IMG/VR virus record: IMGVR_UViG_3300030329_006476
Coordinates: 39,800-103,799 of that record
Origin: a virus
DNA: 64,000 nt
Direction: 5' to 3' (one strand)
The translations under genes were made by a program, and so were the position numbers. Under the pieces are notes generated by a model. It had not been told where the DNA came from and did not search any database. It saw only the letters and a list, made by a program, of their open reading frames with translations. Below, one piece after another: positions 54,848 through 60,855 of this stretch (position 1 is its first letter; the number at the start of each line of letters is the position of its first letter).

Positions 54848-55491
54848 AAAACCACCATCTTTTCATGGCCCACGCGCACTTGAGGATCTATGTGGATGTC
54901 GAACCCCTCATCCGCTGCCTTATGGCAAAAAGAAACATCTTCGGCGCAAAAATCCTTAAAGTCTCCAAAGGACTTGGTTAATGGCTCAAACCACGGATAA
55001 GGGATCTTTTCAAAAACTCCACGCTTGACCAGCATCCAGCCCATACCCACGTAATTAACGCGCATCAAATCGGTCTTGCCCTCAATATCAGCAGGCGTAA
55101 GAAAAGAAAAATGGCCATGCTTTTTAAAATGCTCTTCATCCCATGTCTCGACGCAAGGATAGGCTTCTCCCCCTTCCATTAAATATAAACCGGATACGAT
55201 GTCTTTCTCATGCGACAAAAGACGAAAAAACTGTTCGGGGGAAAAAATTACATCAGAATCTATCCACATTATGTAATCATAATCCACCTCTCCGCCAAAT
55301 GGCGCCTGAGAACGGCCACGGCGAACATCGGCCCCTAAACACATACTTCTGACATAATAAACTACGGGAGAATAGCGGCGCGACAAAATAGGGAGCACGC
55401 CCTTAAGTAAGCAGGTGTGCTGAAGATTCGACCAGCACTCTAAAAAACGCCCGGAAAAAGAAGGCCCCGGTAGGCAAAAAACTACTTTCAC
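54844..55491 (-). CDS. GT-A-fold glycosyltransferase-like protein
   Basis: 215 aa. MKVVFCLPGPSFSGRFLECW, then YIMWIDSDVIFSPEQFFRLL with the DxD-type metal motif (DSD), VNYVGMGWMLVKRGVFEKI and a final HEK. Fits a GT-A glycosyltransferase. Substrate unknown; it may use the sugar from the epimerase at 33075. ATGA-coupled on both sides (RecA upstream, nuclease downstream). Confidence 0.75.
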   Translation of the reverse strand: MKVVFCLPGPSFSGRFLECWSNLQHTCLLKGVLPILSRRYSPVVYYVRSMCLGADVRRGRSQAPFGGEVDYDYIMWIDSDVIFSPEQFFRLLSHEKDIVSGLYLMEGGEAYPCVETWDEEHFKKHGHFSFLTPADIEGKTDLMRVNYVGMGWMLVKRGVFEKIPYPWFEPLTKSFGDFKDFCAEDVSFCHKAADEGFDIHIDPQVRVGHEKMVVL

Positions 55492-56585
55492 TGACAGATT
55501 ATGTTCTTAAAATAAGAGGTCAAGAAATTAGTTAAAGCGGGATTCTCCTCCAGCAATAAACTCAATTTAGCCTCCCCTTGTATCTTCTCGGGAAATTCCA
55601 AATCGTTTTCACGTAAAAGCTCCAAGAAGGATTCGTCCGCACTAATCCATGCTCCTCGCTTATGGATATACTCCCAGCCGTAGAGCATGTCGATTACTTC
55701 CTTTTCGATCCACACGGAGGTTCCGTCCGTTCTCCCGTACCTAATAGGATAGGTCAATGTATAATTAGTTTTTTCATTCGGAGATTTTTTGACGGAAATT
55801 TTAACGTTATGTCCTAATATCTTGTTCTTTAATTTGTCTATGGGCTGAGTGGGGTTCTCCAATATCAAATCTTTTTTGAACCGAGGTTCGAATTCAAGAA
55901 TGTAGTTGGCAAAATGAAGAAGAGCGTTGCCGCCGGTTGCGCTGGTTTGGCGTACGGGCGCCTTGGTATACGGATCGAGCTTGATATCGGCACGCACTTG
56001 AGAAATAAAGATGGCCATATGCCCGCGCTTGGCAAGGGCGATGCTCATTTTTTGCATAAATTTAGCCCCGAGCAACGCGCCGCCGGCCACCTTATGGGCG
56101 TCATGAAAGTCTTTTTTCAAGTCCTCCTTCATTATTAAGCCGTCAAGAGAGTCAAGGATAAAACAATACTTGGTGTTATTGGCATTGTCCCCAACTAGAA
56201 CGCGCATTAAGTCCAAAACCGTTTCATAGATATTGCTTTCAAAGACGAAACAGTTTCCATCTTTCCAGTCATCTTCCTCGAAGGCGAAGTCAATGCCGCT
56301 TCTGGCTCGCATCTCCGAGGGGAGGCGCCCTTCGGCCTTAACGTAAAGACCTCGGGCATTCGGCATTTGGAGAAAATTTTTCATCACCTCCAAGGCTTCC
56401 GAGGTCTTACCTCCCTCGTTCATTCCCACGAAGCGATGGAGTCCGGGCCCCAATCCTCCCGCCAATTCAAAGTCTACGTTCAGGCTACCTGTAGAGACGC
56501 GATAGTCAACCGTATCTTCGTAATTGTAATGATGTTCTTTGTTTTCCTTGAGAAAGGATTTTAGGGTGTCGTTAATAGTGCTCAT
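55488..56585 (-). CDS. recA: RecA/UvsX-like recombinase
   Basis: 365 aa. VSTGSLNVDFELAGGLGPGL (RecA entry), Walker A GMNEGGKTSEA, Walker B CFILDSLDGLI, MAIFISQVRADI and QTSATGGNALLHFANYILEF (L2-like loop). A phage homologous-recombination protein for repair and recombination-dependent replication. It is second in a unit headed by an HTH protein. Confidence 0.9.
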   Translation of the reverse strand: MSTINDTLKSFLKENKEHHYNYEDTVDYRVSTGSLNVDFELAGGLGPGLHRFVGMNEGGKTSEALEVMKNFLQMPNARGLYVKAEGRLPSEMRARSGIDFAFEEDDWKDGNCFVFESNIYETVLDLMRVLVGDNANNTKYCFILDSLDGLIMKEDLKKDFHDAHKVAGGALLGAKFMQKMSIALAKRGHMAIFISQVRADIKLDPYTKAPVRQTSATGGNALLHFANYILEFEPRFKKDLILENPTQPIDKLKNKILGHNVKISVKKSPNEKTNYTLTYPIRYGRTDGTSVWIEKEVIDMLYGWEYIHKRGAWISADESFLELLRENDLEFPEKIQGEAKLSLLLEENPALTNFLTSYFKNIICQ

Positions 56586-57142
56586 GAGTCATAAAAGTCC
56601 CACGGAGTTCTCCGCTTCTTGGGACGGCGGCGCGTACGGCCGGAAGGTTGGTAGTCGTAAACAAAAGGAGTATATGAATCTTTAGCCGTAAAATCAAGGA
56701 ATTTTTGCCGTATTCGCGGCTCTCCCTTTCCCAGCCACAACAAAATGTCCTCGCGGGGATCTCCCAGATCCACATGGAGCCAGAAATCCACATTGGGATA
56801 ACGCCCGAAAAGCCTTTTGAGTATTTTGTGCTGCTTTGCAAAGCAATATTTGTTCTTCAGGCATTTTTGGCAAACTAATTTTTTTAGAATCTTTGAAGAA
56901 TAATGAGAAAAGGAAAAGGATTGGACGAAAGACTTGACGATATCAGGCTCAAGAGGGGTGCCGTCGTCCGTTTTGGCGTAGTCCGAGGGCCACTTGCCGC
57001 TTTTGAGGTTGCGATACCAATTATAGAGCGTGGGAGCCTTTAAGCCAAGGCTCGTGGCGCAATCAGCCATAGAGGCGGCGGGATCGGAATTGGAGAAGGC
57101 GGCGATTTTGGAAAGAAGATCGTTCGAAATTTTCTGCGCCAT
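56582..57142 (-). CDS. HTH protein with Cys cluster (186 aa)
   Basis: The N-terminal 50 residues hold a transposase/Psq-type HTH (ASMADCATSLGLKAPTLYNW). A Cys pair follows in LVCQKCLKNKYCFAKQHK (CxxC-x4-C), and a basic tail (GRTRRRPKKRRTPWDFYDS). It may regulate its own operon, which includes RecA. The promoter ends 5 nt before the ATG: leaderless. Confidence 0.65.
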   Translation of the reverse strand: MAQKISNDLLSKIAAFSNSDPAASMADCATSLGLKAPTLYNWYRNLKSGKWPSDYAKTDDGTPLEPDIVKSFVQSFSFSHYSSKILKKLVCQKCLKNKYCFAKQHKILKRLFGRYPNVDFWLHVDLGDPREDILLWLGKGEPRIRQKFLDFTAKDSYTPFVYDYQPSGRTRRRPKKRRTPWDFYDS

Positions 57143-57147
57143 ATCCT

Positions 57148-57176
57148 ATAGTATCATAAGTGGAATCTTTCGTCAA
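57148..57176 (-). promoter_or_regulatory. sigma70-like promoter of the recA unit
   Basis: TTGACG (57176-57171), 17-bp spacer, TACTAT (57153-57148), 5 nt to the ATG at 57142. The rest of the gap to 57268 is AT-rich with no other signal seen. Confidence 0.7.
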
Positions 57177-57268
57177 GTATCAAATCCACTGAAGGTATAT
57201 ATCGTCCACTATCAAAATCACAGCTCGGAAATTTTTTTTATTTTAAAACAAATTATAAGTTCTTGGCT

Positions 57269-57877
57269 TTATTTAATGAACATCCAGTTTCGGGAAGGCA
57301 TTTTTTCCGTAGCGCTTGTCTGATACCACCAGTCCCCATAATAGTTCAAGGATAGGTTGTATTTGTGCGCCAAACAAAATTCGTCAACGGCTTTTTTTAC
57401 CCCAAAAGTGAAGCCAAAAACTTTTTCAATATCTTTTGCATGGTAATCATCTCCCATCATAATGCCGCCATATTTCAGCTTGGGATAAAACAATTCTAGG
57501 TCCGACTTGACGCCCTCATACGAATGATTGCCGTCTATATATACAAAGTCTAAAGAATTTTTCGCAAAATGACAATGGGCATTATGAGAATATTCCCTGA
57601 TGATTTCGTATCTGCTCGACAAACCTTTTAGATTTTCTATTGTCTGGTTGTAATCCGATTGATGGTCATGAATGTTTTCATCATAAACAGATTTGTCTTG
57701 TTCTTCCCAAGGGTCAATCAAATAGAGCGTGGAATGATGCCACCCATCGAGCAAAATCTTGGAAAATTCTCCTTGCTTTACTCCGATCTCCGCGCCTATT
57801 CCATGGGGGCATAATTTATTTAACAAAGATGTTATATTGCGCCTATGACTTTCATAATAGGAGACTATTTCTTTCAT
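57269..57877 (-). CDS. class I SAM-dependent methyltransferase
   Basis: 202 aa. GIGAEIGVKQGEFSKILLDG (SAM-binding Gly loop), TLYLIDPWEEQ (acidic residue after strand 2), LDFVYIDGNHSYEGVKSDLE, then LKYGGIMMGDDYHAKD and a C-terminal WWYQT. Resembles the Methyltransf_24/TylF-like O-methyltransferases that act on sugars or small molecules. The acceptor is unknown; sugar tailoring fits the epimerase and glycosyltransferase genes. Confidence 0.8.
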   Translation of the reverse strand: MKEIVSYYESHRRNITSLLNKLCPHGIGAEIGVKQGEFSKILLDGWHHSTLYLIDPWEEQDKSVYDENIHDHQSDYNQTIENLKGLSSRYEIIREYSHNAHCHFAKNSLDFVYIDGNHSYEGVKSDLELFYPKLKYGGIMMGDDYHAKDIEKVFGFTFGVKKAVDEFCLAHKYNLSLNYYGDWWYQTSATEKMPSRNWMFIK

Positions 57878-57978
57878 GGTTTTAAAAATTCTTTTACTTT
57901 AAATTGAATTTTACTCTCTCCCTCCCAGTCAATTAAGTAACTTTTGGGCTTGGATATACGCTTAAGAGAACCAGTCAT
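57874..57978 (-). pseudogene. truncated copy of the PD-(D/E)XK nuclease N-terminus
   Basis: 34 codons reading MTGSLKRISKPKSYLIDWEG, then ESKIQFKVKEFLKP and a stop. It aligns with residues 8-41 of the nuclease at 54440-54847 (GSQKRVSKPKKYLIEW... SKIQFKAKQYLKP). It stops where that nuclease goes on to its catalytic domain. Overlaps: TAATG with the HNH gene, ATGA with the methyltransferase. It is either a remnant or a tiny expressed DNA-binding arm. Confidence 0.65.
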
Positions 57979-58556
57979 TAAGTTGCAGATCTAATTGCAC
58001 ATATGAACTTTAAAACCTGACCTTCTTTGAAGTCTCTTTTCCCTAAATTGCAAAATTGTGTTACAAATTGCACATTACCTTGTATATAACCACTTTCTGA
58101 ATTAATTCTATCCAGTGAAGCGCAAAATGGCGAGTATCTATTTTCTGCAAGAGTTGCAGGTAGCTCCATTTTTACTCCTGAAATAGCACATTTTCCATCT
58201 TGGGTTTCCCATAAATCTTTTAAGGACTCTAGTGTTATATTAAATGATTTAAATTTTGTTTTTTGAGTTTCTGTTTTGTATTTAGCTCGCCTTATAAAAT
58301 ATCTAAATGGCGAGAACTCATCTCTTTGGCTTCCTCTTATAAGGTTATCATTAGCCTTACCAGCCCATGGCTTAAGGTGCAAGTACTGTTTTTCTCCTGC
58401 ACCTAAAGCCGCCTCTTTAAGGCTTTTATAGAACTTATAATCAGGATTAATGCTAATTCTTCTAGTATATTCGCTTTTGTCTTTCCAGAAATACTCTCCT
58501 GAGTGCGCGCATTTTAATTTAACATGTTTTCTTCCTTTGATTTTCTTTTCTTCCAT
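57978..58556 (-). CDS. HNH-type endonuclease, homing-like
   Basis: 192 aa from ATG 58556; the frame further upstream is tmRNA sequence. The C-terminal 80 residues carry WETQDGKCAISGVKM, ASLDRINSESGYIQGNVQFV and TQFCNLGKRDF, the degenerate HNH (SLDRID....GY..GNVQ.V....N..K) of free-standing phage homing nucleases. A basic N-terminal part may contact DNA. It sits right after the tmRNA and before a truncated nuclease gene, a setting typical of an inserted mobile gene. Confidence 0.75.
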   Translation of the reverse strand: MEEKKIKGRKHVKLKCAHSGEYFWKDKSEYTRRISINPDYKFYKSLKEAALGAGEKQYLHLKPWAGKANDNLIRGSQRDEFSPFRYFIRRAKYKTETQKTKFKSFNITLESLKDLWETQDGKCAISGVKMELPATLAENRYSPFCASLDRINSESGYIQGNVQFVTQFCNLGKRDFKEGQVLKFICAIRSAT

Positions 58557-58598
58557 ATAAAATATATACACAATTTTTGGTGGAAGTGGAGGAAAAAA

Positions 58599-58999
58599 TG
58601 GTGGAGGTGGCGGTAGTCGAAACCGCGTCCTGAGCATCTTCAAACAAACACATCTACAAGCTTAGTCAATTTTTTTTATAGTTATGATATTGACATCCAA
58701 CTTCTTGTTTCAATTATTGGCAGTTTGTGATACAAGCAAACTTTTGTCTGTTTTTGCAGATGGATGACCCCTTGTCCCCTTTATCTGCGTCAAGAAGCAA
58801 GAGGTAGCGGGTGTTTAAGCCGCTAGGGCAAGCTTGCGGCCCTTGAAGCCGAAACGCTTCGCAGCGAGACGGTTCTTGAAACCTAAAGCTCTAACACGGT
58901 TTTTGTTGCCATGTACAACTTTGCGCCTTTTTTCGAAGCCGGGCGCCTCTTCGACTTGCAGTGCATGAATCCAACCCCAGTCGAATCCATTACACCCCC
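58599..58999 (-). ncRNA. ssrA: tmRNA (transfer-messenger RNA)
   Basis: 401 nt, complete. The 5' end GGGGGTGTAATGGATTCGAC matches the conserved tmRNA start. The 3' end has a T-arm (GCGGT-TTCGACT-ACCGC) and ends CACCTCCACCA. The 7-bp acceptor stem GGGGGUG/CACCUCC keeps the G3-U70 alanine identity pair. Pseudoknot 1 is CGAAG/CTTCG plus GCGCC/GGCGC. Helix 5 (TAGCGG/CCGCTA) encloses the tag stop. Near the 3' end GACTAAGCTTGTAGATG matches the bacterial consensus. It rescues stalled ribosomes and tags nascent proteins. CCA is encoded. Own promoter at 59024-59052. Confidence 0.95.
58815..58910 (-). other. tmRNA tag reading frame (31 codons plus stop)
   Basis: The resume codon is placed at GGC (58910-58908), 12 nt after pseudoknot 1, as in E. 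coli tmRNA. The tag reads GNKNRVRALGFKNRLAAKRF, then GFKGRKLALAA and a TAA stop. The LALAA end is the normal ClpXP-type degron. The tag is much longer than the common 8-20 residues and has 10 Lys/Arg and no acid. The exact resume codon is inferred. Confidence 0.8.
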
Positions 59000-59023
59000 A
59001 TAAATTTTTCAAAGAACAATAGT

Positions 59024-59052
59024 AGTATACACCATTCATTCTTTTTTGTCAA
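59024..59052 (-). promoter_or_regulatory. sigma70-like promoter of the tmRNA
   Basis: TTGACA (59052-59047), 17-bp spacer, TATACT (59029-59024). Transcription should start near 59017, leaving about 18 nt to be trimmed from the mature 5' end at 58999. The -35 lies in the last codons of the lipoprotein gene. Confidence 0.85.
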
Positions 59053-59392
59053 GCTTTTTGAACCATTGGCGAAATTTCTCCCACCATGAGCCACAGCATG
59101 GGCAAACCTTTTCCTTGAGAAAACGAGCGGCGCGACGCCCGTAAGCAATGACCGCGTCATACTTCGCAACCAAACAAATGAGCGCCACAAAACCCCCGAG
59201 TATTACAAAGATCACCCATGCGGAGGTATCCGGCGAGGCATAAAGAGGGGCCTCCGCAGCCTCTATGACTTCAGCGGCCGACAAAACTCCTTCAAGCTCA
59301 TCGGGAGGGACGTCGGCAGGAGTAGAGAAACGTTTTTTCGAGCTTACGCAGGAAAACAGAAACAGGGGTAGTGCAATTATTATTTTTTTCAT
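59036..59392 (-). CDS. putative lipoprotein with membrane helix (118 aa)
   Basis: The start at 59392 (MKKIIIALPLFLFSCVSSKK) is chosen: lipobox LFSC, Cys15. A periplasmic acidic stretch is followed by a second membrane helix (SAWVIFVILGGFVALICLVA) and a basic tail with CPCC. The start overlaps as ATGA with the stop of the -1 frame extension of the upstream gene, tying the two together. Confidence 0.7.
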   Translation of the reverse strand: MKKIIIALPLFLFSCVSSKKRFSTPADVPPDELEGVLSAAEVIEAAEAPLYASPDTSAWVIFVILGGFVALICLVAKYDAVIAYGRRAARFLKEKVCPCCGSWWEKFRQWFKKLDKKE

Positions 59393-59583
59393 GAACATCT
59401 TATTATACGAGTTTTATACTGAAAATCAAGTGGAATAGGAGTAGTGCTGGTAGTACTGGTGGTCGTGGTAGTACTGGTGGTGGTAGTACTGGTGGTGGTA
59501 GTACTGGTCGTACTGGTACTGCTTGTACTGGTGCTAGTTGTAGTTGTGCTAGTTGTGCTAGTAGTGGTGGTTGTTGTCGTTAA
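59389..59583 (-). other. -1 frame Thr/Ser-rich extension of the membrane protein
   Basis: Reading in the -1 frame from the A10 run gives Leu, then 47 codons in a row that are all Thr (ACN) or Ser (AGY), then PIPLDFQYKTRIIRCS and TGA. The stop (59391-59389) overlaps the ATG of the lipoprotein gene as ATGA. The codon-phased composition and the junction indicate real coding, reached by ribosomal frameshifting or transcriptional slippage (or a homopolymer error in the assembly). Confidence 0.75.
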
Positions 59584-60680
59584 TTTTTTTTTTCTATGTG
59601 AGAAGACAATTTTTCATAGGAGGCGGCACGCGCCTGCCGAAAGTTCATGTTGGCGGCAAGAAGCATCACCACGGCAAGGGGGTCGAATACGAAAACAAGA
59701 ATAAGAATAACCGCTCTTACGGCCTCCGCCAAGACTACGTTGTCCACGCCGAAGTCTTCTATGAGGGCGGCAATGTACTTGATTGGCCCAACCTCAACCT
59801 CCAAGCCGTCCAGCACCGATTGAAGTTCGAACTTCTTGGTCTCGAAGCCATCGACGCGGCCATAAGCGTCGCGAATATTATTTTCATAAGCGGATACGTC
59901 GGGCGCTACCGAGGAGACGGAACCACTGTCTTGAAAGGATTCGAGCCGAGCGCGAATGGCCGCAATCTTTTCATCGGCCAGCTGTCGCGAAGCGCTTATC
60001 TTGGTTTCGATCTCCGTCTTTTTAAGGGCAATGGACTCACGGGCACCCTTTTGGCGCTCCGCCAATTCCTCCAGCTTCTTTTTCTTACCGCTGAAGATAC
60101 CCCCCGGAGCAGCGGCCACGGCGCCCACCTCGGCATCAAGAGTGGAAAGTTGTTCGTTCAGGCGGTTCAGGGCGTCCTCGTCATACTTGACCGAAGCAGA
60201 AAGGGATTGCTGGATTTCAGTTATTTTGCGCTGTTCCAGTTCAATGTTGCCGTCCGTGCGCTCGACAGCGGAAGAAGCGGACTCTTCCACGCGATCAATC
60301 AATCCTTGCTGGCGCTGGATATAGGCATTTTCATTACTGATCTTATGTTCGATCTGAGATAATTGATTGGTAATGTGGCTGACTTCCCGCTGTTGTTCAA
60401 TGTGGGATTTGCTCAAGAAGCCGAAAATACCCATGCTCGTAATGCCGATGAGCACGACCACGGCAACCGTCAAATAAAACTTGAGCATTCGCGGTGCCAG
60501 CTTCCAATTGTGATGAAGCCAACTGGCGCACACCAACTTCCCGACCTCGAGGGAGGTTCCCATGATTACGATGGGCCAGAAGGCGCCGGGAAAGATCGTC
60601 GTAAGGCCCGCTATGCTAAAATAAATCGCGACCCCCGAGATACTTAACGCGGACGTCAGGATCAAATAGGGCAACAGCAT
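59580..60680 (-). CDS. coiled-coil membrane protein, zero-frame product (366 aa)
   Basis: N-terminal membrane helices (LILTSALSISGVAIYFSIAG; FWPIVIMGTSLEVGKLVCAS; LTVAVVVLIGITSMGIFGFL), a coiled coil of about 200 residues, and a C-terminal helix with VFDPLAVVMLLAANMNFRQA. This layout recurs in large phages as an unannotated structural or membrane protein. The frame ends HIEKKN-stop at a run of ten A. A -1 shift there adds a 63-residue Thr/Ser tail. TAATG junction with the small gene upstream. Confidence 0.8.
   Translation of the reverse strand: MLLPYLILTSALSISGVAIYFSIAGLTTIFPGAFWPIVIMGTSLEVGKLVCASWLHHNWKLAPRMLKFYLTVAVVVLIGITSMGIFGFLSKSHIEQQREVSHITNQLSQIEHKISNENAYIQRQQGLIDRVEESASSAVERTDGNIELEQRKITEIQQSLSASVKYDEDALNRLNEQLSTLDAEVGAVAAAPGGIFSGKKKKLEELAERQKGARESIALKKTEIETKISASRQLADEKIAAIRARLESFQDSGSVSSVAPDVSAYENNIRDAYGRVDGFETKKFELQSVLDGLEVEVGPIKYIAALIEDFGVDNVVLAEAVRAVILILVFVFDPLAVVMLLAANMNFRQARAASYEKLSSHIEKKN
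59584..59593 (-). other. A10 slippery run at the frameshift site
   Basis: Ten consecutive A (minus strand) spanning GAA AAA AAA AAT TAA. Slippage by -1 (or one extra A in the mRNA) gives AAA TTA ACG and enters the Thr/Ser frame, bypassing the TAA at 59582-59580. Confidence 0.7.
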
Positions 60681-60832
60681 TAGTTTTTCTTTTTCTTCTT
60701 GTCGTATTGACTATAGCAGACCGCAGCGCGTTGTTTGCCGTCGGGAAATTCCTTTTTGGTGACCGAGTCGGACATGCAGCGAGTCATGAAGTCCTTTCGT
60801 TTCTCGCCGTTGCTCTTTGTAGGTAAAGGCAT
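60680..60832 (-). CDS. conserved phage small protein, capsid-region type (50 aa)
   Basis: MPLPTKSNGEKRKDFMTRCM, then EFPDGKQRAAVCYSQYDKKK. This PLP...E....F..RC.....EFPD..QR.AVC..Q signature is very common in phages, often beside or fused to head-maturation proteases. Function unknown. TAATG junction with the next gene. Confidence 0.7.
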   Translation of the reverse strand: MPLPTKSNGEKRKDFMTRCMSDSVTKKEFPDGKQRAAVCYSQYDKKKKKN

Positions 60833-60855
60833 AGCACTTAAGCGCCGGAATAAAG

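Noticed and set aside
58557-58643. N-terminal Pro-rich extension of the HNH gene frame
   Set aside because: These codons are the 3' end of the tmRNA and the A/C-rich stretch after it. The ATG at 58556 is the better start.
58815-59039. 74-codon frame starting MNGVYYYCSLKN
   Set aside because: It reads through the tmRNA promoter, 5' domain and tag. The RNA structure explains the sequence, and only the last 31 codons are translated, as a tag.
59444-60362. Plus-strand Val-rich and other frames over the coiled-coil membrane gene
   Set aside because: They are antisense to the Thr/Ser tract and to a well-supported gene; composition is a by-product of ACN/AGY codons.
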